NCBI RefSeq assembly: GCF_021916785.1
Contig: NZ_JAKCFC010000002.1
Location: 186,001 to 250,000, forward strand
Direction: 5' to 3'
Source of the DNA: Mycolicibacterium lacusdiani
Lineage (GTDB): Bacteria; Actinomycetota; Actinomycetes; Mycobacteriales; Mycobacteriaceae
DNA: 64,000 bases
Shown here: positions 18,165-26,121 of the stretch, in pieces
How positions within the stretch are numbered: position 1 is the stretch's first letter
Layout: the number at the start of each line of letters is the position of its first letter
Position numbers and translations under genes: made by a program
The notes under the pieces: model-generated
What the model saw: only the letters and a program-made list of their open reading frames with translations
What the model was told of the DNA's origin: nothing
Database searches by the model: none

Positions 18165-18887
18165 GTGAGCGTCACGGCGTACTCCGTCATCGCGGTCGCG
18201 ATCCTGTTCGCGTCGTGCCTGCAGGCGTCGATCGGCTTCGGCATGGGGATGTTGGCGGCGCCTGTGGTGGCGTTGGTCGATCCCAGCCTGATCCCCGGCA
18301 CGCTGATCATGCTGGCCTCGCTGGTCACGCTGATGGTGGTGATCCGCGAACGCACGGCGATCGACGTGCGGGGCACCGGCTGGGCGCTGGTCGGCCGGGT
18401 TCCGGGGACCGTCGCCGGAGCGCTGCTGCTGGCTGCGATGCCCGAACGCGCCCTGGCGCTGGCGATTGCAGGCGTCGTGCTGGCGGGCGTGCTGGTGACC
18501 AGCATGGGCTGGGCGCCGACCCCGCGCCGACGCAACCTGGTGCTCGCGGGCGCGACGTCCGGCGTCCTCGGAACGGCGACGTCGATCGGTGGACCGCCGA
18601 TGGCGCTGGTGTGGCAGCGCAGCACCGGTGCGGAACTGCGCGGCACGATGAGCGGCTTCTTCCTCATCGGCTCGGTGCTGTCCATCGGGATGCTCAGCCT
18701 CACCGGCTCGATCGACGGGGACACGTGGCGCTGGTTCGCGTTCCTGGTCCCGGCCACCGTGGTCGGCTGCGCGCTGTCGCGGTGGGCGAACCGGTTACTC
18801 AACGCCCAGCGGCAGCGCTGGACAGCGATCGTGGTGTCCGCCGTCGGTGCGGGGGTGCTCGTCGTCCAGCAGGTGGGGGCGCTGTGA
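18165..18887 (+). CDS. TauE/SafE-family membrane permease
   Basis: 240 residues, about seven or eight hydrophobic helices. The internal repeat typical of TauE/SafE can be seen: QASIGFGMGMLAAPVVALVDP in the first half and the SIGGPPMALVW loop in the second (about residue 143). The family moves sulfite, sulfoacetate, taurine-derived and other organic acids across the inner membrane, usually outward. Next to an aldarate pathway it may carry a carboxylate; that is inference. GTG start, directly behind the ABC operon, ahead of the IclR gene. Confidence 0.88.
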   Translation: MSVTAYSVIAVAILFASCLQASIGFGMGMLAAPVVALVDPSLIPGTLIMLASLVTLMVVIRERTAIDVRGTGWALVGRVPGTVAGALLLAAMPERALALAIAGVVLAGVLVTSMGWAPTPRRRNLVLAGATSGVLGTATSIGGPPMALVWQRSTGAELRGTMSGFFLIGSVLSIGMLSLTGSIDGDTWRWFAFLVPATVVGCALSRWANRLLNAQRQRWTAIVVSAVGAGVLVVQQVGAL

Positions 18888-18912
18888 CGCCCACCGAGCC
18901 CGGTCACCGGGT

Positions 18913-18918
18913 TACCGT
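18913..18918 (+). promoter_or_regulatory. -10 element (TACCGT) of the IclR gene
   Basis: TACCGT ends 6 nt before the GTG at 18925, the spacing of a leaderless mycobacterial transcript, and supports that start over the later GTG (18934) or ATG (18979). The surrounding sequence repeats GGTCACC/GGTTACC, a possible operator. Confidence 0.4.
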
Positions 18919-18924
18919 ACGGGG

Positions 18925-19767
18925 GTGGCATCGGTGACGTCGGGCACATCGGAATCCGTCGACGGCGTTGTGCGGAAGATGAATTCGTCGCGGTCGGGCG
19001 TGAAGTCGGCCGCACGGACCGTGGAAGTCCTCGAGTACCTGGCGGCGCGGCAGGACCGGCCTGCGCGGATCCGCGAGATCAGCGAGGCGCTCGACATGCC
19101 GCGCAGCAGCGCCCATGCACTGCTCCGCACGCTGATGGCGCAGGGCTGGGTGCGGGCCGACGACGCCGGGACGCAGTACGGCATCGGCATTCGCGCGCTG
19201 CTCGTCGGCACCAGCTACCTCGACAGCGACCCGTACCTGCCGATGATCACCCCGTTCCTCGACGAACTGCGCCAGGACCTCGACGAGACCTTCCACGTCG
19301 GGCGGCTCGATCTGACCGACGTCGTGTACCTCGCCACCCGCGAATCCCGGCAGTACCAGCGCGCTGCGAGCCGGGTGGGCAGGCGTCTCCCCGCCTACGC
19401 CACCGCGCTCGGCAAGGCTCTGCTGGCCGACCGGATCGCCGACGATCGCGACCGGCACGTTCCCGAGGTCCTCCAGGCACTGACGCCCAACACCATCACC
19501 GATCGCGCCGGGCTGGACGCCGCACTCGAGACGGCGCTGGTCCGTGGCTACGCCACCGACGACGAGGAGAACACCCCGGCGGTGCGGTGCTTCGCCGTCG
19601 CACTGCGGTACACCCGGCCCGCGCAGGACGCGATCAGCGCATCGGTGCCGATCGCGCGCCTGACGCCCGCCCGTGAACGCGAGATCGTCGAAGCGCTGTG
19701 CGCCATGGGCGACAAGGTGACTCGCGTCCTCCGCCCGGTGGCCAACGGTGACAAGTGGTTCGCGTGA
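18925..19767 (+). CDS. IclR-family transcriptional regulator
   Basis: 280 residues. After a polar leader of about 28 residues comes the IclR winged helix (KSAARTVEVLEYLAAR, IREISEALDMPRSSAHALL), then the GAF-like effector domain with LDETFHVGRLDLTDVVYLATRE and LPAYATALGKALLA. IclR proteins often control acid-sugar and aromatic catabolism as repressors. Here it lies between the importer/permease operon and gudD, so it probably controls one or both. A leaderless start at the GTG is supported by TACCGT upstream. An 85-bp gap with repeats separates it from gudD. Confidence 0.92.
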   Translation: MASVTSGTSESVDGVVRKMNSSRSGVKSAARTVEVLEYLAARQDRPARIREISEALDMPRSSAHALLRTLMAQGWVRADDAGTQYGIGIRALLVGTSYLDSDPYLPMITPFLDELRQDLDETFHVGRLDLTDVVYLATRESRQYQRAASRVGRRLPAYATALGKALLADRIADDRDRHVPEVLQALTPNTITDRAGLDAALETALVRGYATDDEENTPAVRCFAVALRYTRPAQDAISASVPIARLTPAREREIVEALCAMGDKVTRVLRPVANGDKWFA

Positions 19768-19790
19768 CGGGGTGTAGTCGATGCGTCTGC

Positions 19791-19833
19791 GGCATCAATC
19801 AATGCCTTAACGGTGTTGGACGTGCATCGACGG
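19791..19833. promoter_or_regulatory. Repeat-rich promoter region of gudD
   Basis: GGCAT (19791-19795) and ATGCC (19802-19806) form a short inverted repeat. TTGGACGTGCATCG (19816-19829) follows; its GTGCATCGA (19822-19830) is identical to 10166-10174 before the LysR gene and close to the 6174-6188 segment before the semialdehyde dehydrogenase gene. Probably a shared regulator site. Confidence 0.45.
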
Positions 19834-19852
19834 TGGTTCGTAGGCTGAGCAC

Positions 19853-21232
19853 ATGACGCTGCACCCTTCCCCGTCGCTGCGCGCGCCCGGCACCAGCCGT
19901 ACGCCGGTCGTCACCGAGATGCGCGTCGTTCCCATCGCTGGCCACGACAGCATGCTGCTGAACCTCAGCGGCGCACACGGGCCTTTCTTCACGCGAAACC
20001 TGGTGATCGTCACCGACTCCAGCGGCAACACCGGTGTCGGCGAGGTGCCGGGGGGAGCCGCCATCGCGCGGACGCTCGACGACGCCAGGGGGCTGGTCGA
20101 GGGACGCAGCATCGGCGACTACCACGCCGTGCTCAACGACATCCGCCGCACCTTCGGCGATCGTGACGCCGGCGGCCGCGGTGCGCAGACCTTCGACCTG
20201 CGCGTCACCGTGCATGCGGTGACCGCCGTCGAGTCCGCACTGCTCGACCTCCTCGGCCGCCACCTGGAGGTTCCCGTGGCCGCACTGCTCGGCGACGGTC
20301 AGCAGCGGTCCAGGGTCCAGGCGCTGGGCTACCTCTTCTTCGTGGGCGACCGGACCAGGACCGACCTGCCCTACCGTTCGGCGGCCGACGAAGGCGCCGA
20401 CGCCGACGACTGGATGCGGATCCGCCACGACGAGGCCCTGACCCCGGAAGCCGTCGTCCGGCTCGCCGAGGCCGCCCGCGACCGGTACGGCTTCCGCGAC
20501 TTCAAGCTCAAGGGCGGCGTGCTGCCCGCACCCGACGAGGCGAAGGCGGTCATCGCGCTGGCGGACCGGTTCCCCGACGCCCGGATCACTCTGGACCCCA
20601 ACGGTGGCTGGCTGCTGGCCGATGCCATCACCACCTGCCGCGAGTTGGCCGGCGTGCTCGCCTACGCCGAGGATCCGGTGGGACCGGAGGGCGGATTCTC
20701 CGGCCGTGAGGTGATGGCCGAGTTCAAGCGCGCCACCGGCCTGCCGACAGCCACCAACATGATCGCGACCGACTGGCGCGAGATGGGTCACGCGATCCGT
20801 TCCGGGGCGGTCGACATCCCGCTGGCCGATCCGCACTTCTGGACCATGGCCGGGTCGGTACGCGTCGCCCAGCTGTGCGACGCGTGGGGGCTCACCTGGG
20901 GCTCGCACTCCAACAACCACTTCGACGTGTCGCTGGCGATGTTCACCCACGTCGCCGCCGCCGCACCGGGCGACATCACGGCCATCGACACGCACTGGAT
21001 CTGGCAGGACGGGCAGCGGATCACCAAGGCACCCTTCGAGATCTTCGACGGGTACCTCGACGTCCCGGACGCACCCGGACTCGGCGTCGAACTCGATGAC
21101 GACGCCGTGGCAGCCGCCCACGAGCTGTACCTGAGCGAGGGCCTGGGCGCACGCGACGACGCCATCGCGATGCAGTACCTGGTTCCCGGCTGGACGTTCG
21201 ACTCCAAACGACCTGCACTGCACCGGGACTGA
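19853..21232 (+). CDS. gudD: D-glucarate dehydratase
   Basis: 459 residues, very close to enterobacterial GudD along its length ([31 protein letters not shown]). Dehydrates D-glucarate (and often L-idarate) to 5-dehydro-4-deoxyglucarate. All active-site residues are present with a constant offset of 13 from the E. coli numbering: Lys218, Lys220, Asp248, Glu273, Asn302, Asp326 and His352. It supplies kdgD, which lies 12 kb away. ATG start at 19853; its stop is 4 bp ahead of a dehydrogenase gene. Function is well supported, in contrast with the more divergent paralogue at 8825. Confidence 0.96.
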   Translation: MTLHPSPSLRAPGTSRTPVVTEMRVVPIAGHDSMLLNLSGAHGPFFTRNLVIVTDSSGNTGVGEVPGGAAIARTLDDARGLVEGRSIGDYHAVLNDIRRTFGDRDAGGRGAQTFDLRVTVHAVTAVESALLDLLGRHLEVPVAALLGDGQQRSRVQALGYLFFVGDRTRTDLPYRSAADEGADADDWMRIRHDEALTPEAVVRLAEAARDRYGFRDFKLKGGVLPAPDEAKAVIALADRFPDARITLDPNGGWLLADAITTCRELAGVLAYAEDPVGPEGGFSGREVMAEFKRATGLPTATNMIATDWREMGHAIRSGAVDIPLADPHFWTMAGSVRVAQLCDAWGLTWGSHSNNHFDVSLAMFTHVAAAAPGDITAIDTHWIWQDGQRITKAPFEIFDGYLDVPDAPGLGVELDDDAVAAAHELYLSEGLGARDDAIAMQYLVPGWTFDSKRPALHRD

Positions 21233-21236
21233 CGCC

Positions 21237-22220
21237 GTGAAGATCCTGATCGCCGATGCCAACCTCGCCCCGCACCGCGAGCGCCTCGAGGCGGCACTGC
21301 CCGCCGATGCCACCACGGTGTGGCGCCCCGGCGCCGCCGCGGCCGATCTGCTCGACGACCTCCGCGACGCGGAGGTATACGTCGGCGCCCGATTCACCGC
21401 GGAGATGGCAGGCGCGGCAGAGAAATTGCGGCTGATCCACGTCGCGGGAGCGGGAACCGACCGCGTCGACTTCTCGGTACTCGGTCCCGACGTCCTGGTG
21501 GCCAACACCTTCCACCACGAAAGGTCCATCGCCGAGTACGTACTGGCGACCGCGATCGTGCTACGACGGGACTTCCTTGCCCAGGATCGCGCGCTGCGGC
21601 GCGGAACGTGGGCGACCTCGGTCTACGACGACACCATCCCGCAGCTGGGCACGCTCCGCGACAGCCGGATCGGGTTCGTCGGCTTTGGCCACATCGGCCA
21701 GTGCGCGTGGGACCTGTTCCGGGCGGTCGGTTGCAGCGGCGTGGCGGTGACCGGATCGGGACGCCAGGACGGTGCGGCGTACGGACTCGACTGGGTGGGC
21801 GACACCTCCCGGCTCGGTGCGCTCGCACGGGAGGTCGACGTCATGGTGGTGTCGGCGCCGCTGACGCCGGCGACCACCGGGATGATCGGCACGGCCGAAC
21901 TGCGGGCGCTGGGTGCCGAGGGAGTGCTGGTCAACGTCGGGCGCGGACCGCTGATCGACGAGCGAGCGCTCTACGACGCTCTCGTCGAGGGCCAGATCCG
22001 GGCCGCCGCCATCGACGTCTGGTATCGCTACCCGTCGGCGCCGGGTACGCCCACCGCCGTCGGCGACCTGCCGTTCGGCGAGCTGTCGAACCTCGTGATG
22101 ACGCCGCATTCGTCCGGGGTCACCACCGATACCTTCCGTGGCCGCGCCGACGACATCGCCGCCAACATCGGCAGGCTGGGCCGCGGCGAGCAACTGCGCA
22201 ACGTCGTGAGCCCCGGCTGA
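21237..22220 (+). CDS. D-2-hydroxyacid dehydrogenase family protein, atypical active site
   Basis: 327 residues. NAD(P)-binding GFGHIG at 149-154, catalytic Arg236 (VGRGPLIDE) and His291 (TPHSSG) are present. The usual DVFxxEP motif carrying the catalytic Glu is replaced by DVWYRYP (260-266), so the Glu is missing or supplied by another residue. Four bp after gudD with a GTG start, so certainly in the same transcript. Which hydroxy acid it acts on cannot be told. An aldarate-derived keto or hydroxy acid is a reasonable guess from context. Confidence 0.87.
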   Translation: MKILIADANLAPHRERLEAALPADATTVWRPGAAAADLLDDLRDAEVYVGARFTAEMAGAAEKLRLIHVAGAGTDRVDFSVLGPDVLVANTFHHERSIAEYVLATAIVLRRDFLAQDRALRRGTWATSVYDDTIPQLGTLRDSRIGFVGFGHIGQCAWDLFRAVGCSGVAVTGSGRQDGAAYGLDWVGDTSRLGALAREVDVMVVSAPLTPATTGMIGTAELRALGAEGVLVNVGRGPLIDERALYDALVEGQIRAAAIDVWYRYPSAPGTPTAVGDLPFGELSNLVMTPHSSGVTTDTFRGRADDIAANIGRLGRGEQLRNVVSPG

Positions 22221-22630
22221 GGCCACGGCCGCCCGGCGCAGTACCGCTACCGCCTACCTAGTTAGCTGCAGGCGCGATTCCTTTCTTTGACAAGCAACTG
22301 GGCTACGCAATGGTGATAGCCGACAATGGTGAAAAGACGGCCCTGGCAAATTCTCGCCGGGGATGCGAATAGCGCTTCGGACATTCGGATTCGGCATGAT
22401 TCGTCACGATCAGCTATCGTTGTGACGCTCGCGGAAACCGGTCACGACGTGCTGATTCGACATCACGGCCCCGATGTCACGGCAATGACGAAATGGATCC
22501 GACACGTGGTCACAATGGCGTCATATTCGATACCGTCGTTTCGGTCTCCGGGAGTAACTGAACCGTTGGCATCGAATCCTGCGCATCCGGACTATCGCTC
22601 GGCGTGGGTGCGACCTCAGGAGGCGTGGGC
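22221..22630. promoter_or_regulatory. 410-bp lower-GC region upstream of the acyltransferase
   Basis: Base composition drops to about 52-58% G+C in the lines checked, against about 68% nearby. It contains TTGACA-like and AT-rich stretches (for example TTTCTTTGAC near 22280) and direct TGTGACG/CGTCACG pieces. A 102-codon open frame (22326-22634) shows no family resemblance and is not called. Probably a regulated promoter or Lsr2-bound leader for the gene at 22631. Confidence 0.4.
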
Positions 22631-23953
22631 ATGACCCGAAGGACTGAGACGCCGGGCGCGGCCCCCCCGCCCGCGACGAAGGTGCCGGGGCGGGTGCGGG
22701 CCAGGATCATCGGCCTGGACGGCGTCCGCGGCATCCTGTGCCTGTCGATCGCCATCACCCACGTCACCACCCACTTCTCACCGAACACCGCGCAGACCTG
22801 GATGACGAGCCTGCTCGGCTTCTCGCTGGTCTACTTCTTCGTCCTGAGCGGCTTCCTGCTGTTCCTGCCCTACGTGCGGAACCTGTCCGACGACCGCGAC
22901 GTCGCACGCATGCCGAGCATCGGTGACTACACGCTGCACCGCGTCGCGCGGATCATGCCGGTCTACATCGTCATCTTCCTGATCGTGAACTACCTGCTGC
23001 GGGTCTCCTACGTCGAGAACCCCGTCCTGCAGAAGGTCGGCACCGACGAGGGAACCGGGATGATCACCGACCCGTGGCAGCTGCTCGCCAACCTCACGCT
23101 CACGCAGTCCTACTTCCCGCAGTACATCCAAACGGGTATCAACCCCGCGTGGTCGCTGACGCTGGAGTACGCCTTCTACGCGTCGCTGCCGCTCCTGGGC
23201 ATGGCGTTGTTTGCGCTGCGCAAGCGCATCTCGATGAACCCACTGGTGCTGGCCGCGCTGGCCCCGGCGCTGCTGCTGGTCATCGGCTTGATCGGCCGGA
23301 GTCTGATCCCGCTCGTCTTCGCGCACTCCGGCTCGACCGACTTCATGTTGCTCAACTGGGGCCCGAACTGGGCTGCGGTCTTCACCAAGAGCTTCCTGAC
23401 CAACGCCGACAACTTCGCACTCGGCATGTTCGCCGCAGTGGTGTTCGTGGCCATGGAACGCGGCGTCCTGCGCGAGCGGATCAGCAAGCGGGTGCGGGTG
23501 ATCTCGGCCGCCGCGATCCTGCCGATGCTGGCCGTCTCCGCGGTGACGCTGGCGGTGGCCAACCAGTTCACCACCGCAGGTGTCGCCGTCGTGGCCGCCC
23601 TGATGATCCTGGTCATCGTCGCCCCGCTGGCCCGCGGGCAAAAGACCAAGCTCGCCGTCTGGCTCGACGCCCGACCCATCCGCTACGTCGGCGAGATCTC
23701 GCTGTCTGCCTACCTGTGGCACTTCCCGATGATCCTGGTCCTCGGCAGGCTGGGTGTGATGGCGGGCGACGACGCGTGGGGGATGTGGCGCAACGTCGTG
23801 GTGCTGCTGGCCGCCACGATCGCCGTCGCATCGATCACGTACTACGGCGTCGAGAAGCCGGTGATGAAGTGGGCCAAGACACTTCGCAAGAAGAAGGTCG
23901 CGGTGCCCGCTGATCCCGAACTGGCGCCTGCCGGCATCCCGAAGACCCCTTAA
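22631..23953 (+). CDS. Acyltransferase family 3 membrane protein (OafA/YrhL type)
   Basis: 440 residues with about ten membrane helices. The first reads IGLDGVRGILCLSIAITHV, followed by GFSLVYFFVLSGFLLFLPY, the standard opening of integral-membrane acyltransferases that O-acetylate or acylate cell-envelope sugars. Later segments include NPAWSLTLEYAFYASLPLLG and YVGEISLSAYLWHFPM, both family landmarks. The cytoplasmic N-terminus is Pro/Ala-rich and the C-terminus basic. ATG chosen for AGGAGG 7 nt upstream; GTG at 22604 is a weaker option. The sugar it modifies is unknown. Confidence 0.92.
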   Translation: MTRRTETPGAAPPPATKVPGRVRARIIGLDGVRGILCLSIAITHVTTHFSPNTAQTWMTSLLGFSLVYFFVLSGFLLFLPYVRNLSDDRDVARMPSIGDYTLHRVARIMPVYIVIFLIVNYLLRVSYVENPVLQKVGTDEGTGMITDPWQLLANLTLTQSYFPQYIQTGINPAWSLTLEYAFYASLPLLGMALFALRKRISMNPLVLAALAPALLLVIGLIGRSLIPLVFAHSGSTDFMLLNWGPNWAAVFTKSFLTNADNFALGMFAAVVFVAMERGVLRERISKRVRVISAAAILPMLAVSAVTLAVANQFTTAGVAVVAALMILVIVAPLARGQKTKLAVWLDARPIRYVGEISLSAYLWHFPMILVLGRLGVMAGDDAWGMWRNVVVLLAATIAVASITYYGVEKPVMKWAKTLRKKKVAVPADPELAPAGIPKTP

Positions 23954-24032
23954 GTGCCCTGCTACTCAGGCTGATTCGAATAGGTTGCAGCGCTGTGGCC
24001 GTCCTGTGATGGTGCCCTGCGACCATCTTCGA

Positions 24033-24755
24033 GTGACACCTTCAGTGGCGACGACGGACAGTGGGCTGGCCGCTCGCGTCGCGGCCATCGCTTCGATCGG
24101 GGCCGCGGTGATCCACTTCGCCGTCATGCCCGACCACTGGCGCGACTGGGTGCCCTCTGGGGTCTTCTTCGCCGGGATCGCGGTGTTCCAACTGGTGTGG
24201 GGGCTCGCCGTCCTGACGCGTCGCCCTGGCGCGTTGCTTCTGGTGATCGGGATCCTGACCAACCTGGGGTCGGTTGCGCTGTGGGCGCTGTCCCGGACCG
24301 CGGGTGCGCCGTTCGGGCCGCACGCCGGCGAGCCGGAGTTGGTGCAGGCCGCGGGAATCTGCTCGCTCATGCTGCAGGGCTACGTCGTCATGGGCGCGGC
24401 CTGGCTGTGGAGCCGGGGCCGTCGGTCCGGCGCCATACCGGTTTTCGGCTACGGGCTCGTCCTGCTCGGCGCAACCAGTGTCATCGCCATGGCGGCCGCG
24501 GTGGGCGTGGCGTCGGGACTGCAGCACCAGCATCACTCGGGCACCGAGGCGGCGCACGACGACCATGCAGCGGTTCCCGCGGAAGACCATGCGCAGCACG
24601 ATCATTCGACGCCTGCCGTACCTCCGCAGCCGGCTCCCGGGGCACCGGCGCAGTTGGCCGACACCGGCAAGCGCCCGGCGCCGCGGGTCGTCGTCGTGGA
24701 ACCGCCGGCACCCGCCCCAGTTGAGTCCGACGGACACGACCACGACCACGGGTAG
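24033..24755 (+). CDS. Membrane protein with histidine-rich C-terminal tail
   Basis: 240 residues. Four hydrophobic helices fill about residues 12-155 (including IASIGAAVIHFAVMPDHWRD and VLLGATSVIAMAAAVGVASG). They are followed by an extended tail rich in His, Asp, Ala and Pro: HQHHSGTEAAHDDHAAVPAED, further HDH pieces and a terminal DGHDHDHG. Such tails commonly bind transition metals. No named family was recognised. GTG at 24033 was chosen; an ATG at 24009 would add eight residues. It converges on the OHCU-like gene with only 27 bp between stops. Confidence 0.75.
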   Translation: MTPSVATTDSGLAARVAAIASIGAAVIHFAVMPDHWRDWVPSGVFFAGIAVFQLVWGLAVLTRRPGALLLVIGILTNLGSVALWALSRTAGAPFGPHAGEPELVQAAGICSLMLQGYVVMGAAWLWSRGRRSGAIPVFGYGLVLLGATSVIAMAAAVGVASGLQHQHHSGTEAAHDDHAAVPAEDHAQHDHSTPAVPPQPAPGAPAQLADTGKRPAPRVVVVEPPAPAPVESDGHDHDHG

Positions 24756-24782
24756 CGCGTCGCGTCGGCCCGGCGAACCGGC

Positions 24783-25316
24783 TCAGCACCAGTTCTGGTA
24801 GCCGCCCTCGGGTCCCAGCATCCGCTCCAGCCGCGTGCGGTTGATGCGCGCCAGCTCGTTGCGGACGACCTTGCGCTCGGTCTCCACGTCGTGATGCATG
24901 CGCTCGATGACGGTCTTCAGCACGTCGGTGGCACACGCTCCGTCGACGAACATCACGAAGGTGAAGCGGAACCGCTCGGCGTACCGGGCGGCCGTGTCGT
25001 TCAGTGCGGTCATCACGGTCTCGTCGTCGTCCCACACCGAGCACTGCTCTGCCTGCGACCACGCGCTACGCGGCCGTCGGCCGATGGTGGGACACGCCTC
25101 GAGGATCTGGTCGATGGCCGGCTCCGGCATCGAGAACAGCAGCGCGTCGGCCCGGCGGAACAGTGCGTCGTGACCGTCGTAACTGCGGCCGGCGACGATG
25201 TCGCGCGCCAGCGCCAGGCTGTTGCAGCACTCGTAGACGGCGTGCACCGCCTTGCGTTCGGGCCAGGCGTTGAATGCCGCCAGGCCCACTCCCTGATGCA
25301 TCAACACGCAGCCCAT
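24783..25316 (-). CDS. OHCU decarboxylase (UraD)-like protein lacking the catalytic histidine
   Basis: 177 residues. The overall pattern matches 2-oxo-4-hydroxy-4-carboxy-5-ureidoimidazoline decarboxylase of the urate pathway: FNAWPERKAV at the start, an alpha-helical core, SQAEQ (Glu90), then YAERFRFTFVMFV and a long terminal helix with INRTRLERML. In active enzymes a His-Pro motif precedes the Glu by about 20 residues. Here it is Cys75-Pro76, only 15 residues ahead, so the catalytic His is gone and the loop is shorter. No other urate genes are nearby. A different or lost activity is likely. Start ATG 25316 or 25301. Confidence 0.78.
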   Translation of the reverse strand: MGCVLMHQGVGLAAFNAWPERKAVHAVYECCNSLALARDIVAGRSYDGHDALFRRADALLFSMPEPAIDQILEACPTIGRRPRSAWSQAEQCSVWDDDETVMTALNDTAARYAERFRFTFVMFVDGACATDVLKTVIERMHHDVETERKVVRNELARINRTRLERMLGPEGGYQNWC

Positions 25317-25385
25317 GATCCGAGGCCGATGGTGCGCCTGCGTTACCCCGTGTTACGCCGAGGAAAATTCGCCCTCCGGCAGGTA

Positions 25386-25406
25386 GGCGGGCGGGCGGGC
25401 GGGCGG
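25386..25406 (+). repeat. GGGC tetranucleotide run, G-quadruplex-forming
   Basis: GGCGGGCGGGCGGGCGGGCG has at least four G3 tracts separated by single C residues, a textbook quadruplex pattern on the plus strand. It lies between ppa and the OHCU-like gene, 10 bp from a long hairpin. The tract is prone to slippage, so its length may vary between strains. Confidence 0.75.
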
Positions 25407-25415
25407 TCCCTGTTG

Positions 25416-25479
25416 CGCCGAACTGGAGCGTCACGTCGCGATCGGTGGCGAATTCACGACGTGACTCTCCAGTTCGGCG
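25416..25479. repeat. Long palindromic repeat, copy 1
   Basis: Arms 25416-25438 and 25457-25479 are 23 bp with one mismatch (a C for an A in the left arm), with an 18-nt loop. The right arm is identical to the right arm at 58995-59017. It starts 9 bp from the ppa stop, so it may end ppa transcription or form a stable 3' end. Confidence 0.8.
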
Positions 25480-25487
25480 GAGGAAGC

Positions 25488-25976
25488 TCAGTGCCCGCTG
25501 GTCTTGAAGCGCTCGATCGACCGGGTGATCTCCGCCTCGGCCTCGCTGCGGCCGACCCAGTCGGCGGCCTCGACGAACTTGCCCGGCTCCAGGTCCTTGT
25601 AGTGCACGAAGAAGTGCTTGATCGCCTCGAGTTCGAAGGACGGGACGTCCCCGAGGTCCTGAATGTGATCCCAACGAGGGTCGCCGGCAGGCACGCACAG
25701 CACCTTGTCGTCGCCGCCCGCATCGTCGGTCATCTGGAACATCGCGACGGGCCGGACGTCGATCGCCGCGCCCGGGAACAGCGATTCGGGCAGCAGCACC
25801 AGCGCGTCGAGCGGGTCGCCGTCCTCGCCGAGGGTGTCCTGGATGAAGCCATAGTCGGCGGGGTAGCCGAACGCGGTGTAGAGGTACCGGTCGAGCTTGA
25901 CCTTGCCGGTCTCGTGATCGACCTCGTACTTGTTGCGCGAGCCCTTGGGGATCTCGACGACGACCTCGAACTCCAC
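25488..25976 (-). CDS. ppa: Inorganic pyrophosphatase (family I)
   Basis: 162 residues, the mycobacterial length. Hydrolyses pyrophosphate to phosphate in the cytoplasm with Mg2+. The signature [11 protein letters not shown] (about residues 51-61) carries the metal-binding aspartates. [10 protein letters not shown] near the N-terminus and Tyr/Lys residues of the phosphate pocket ([14 protein letters not shown]) are present. Divergent from the PBP4-type carboxypeptidase gene across 145 bp, as in other mycobacteria (Rv3628/Rv3627c order). The copy-1 palindrome follows its stop. Confidence 0.97.
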   Translation of the reverse strand: MEFEVVVEIPKGSRNKYEVDHETGKVKLDRYLYTAFGYPADYGFIQDTLGEDGDPLDALVLLPESLFPGAAIDVRPVAMFQMTDDAGGDDKVLCVPAGDPRWDHIQDLGDVPSFELEAIKHFFVHYKDLEPGKFVEAADWVGRSEAEAEITRSIERFKTSGH

Positions 25977-26059
25977 GGTCGCGGCTCCTTCGTGTGATGT
26001 GGTGAGTGCGGTCAGCGCCTCGCCAGGCGATGACGCGGGTCAACCATAGACGAGCGATA

Positions 26060-26090
26060 CCCTGTCAATTCAGGGCATTGCCTCGGGCAA
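26060..26090. promoter_or_regulatory. Two tandem inverted repeats in the ppa-dacB divergent region
   Basis: CCCTG-TCAATT-CAGGG (26060-26075) and TTGCC-TCG-GGCAA (26078-26090) are each perfect. They lie 32 bp or more before the dacB ATG. TACCCT (26058-26063), which overlaps the first, could be a -10 element. They could be operators or 5' leader hairpins. Confidence 0.45.
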
Positions 26091-26121
26091 GCGCTCGTCA
26101 GCACCTCAAGCCAGGAGAGTC

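Noticed and set aside
22326..22634. 102-codon open frame in the low-GC leader
   Set aside because: No family resemblance, ends after the real acyltransferase start, no convincing ribosome site.
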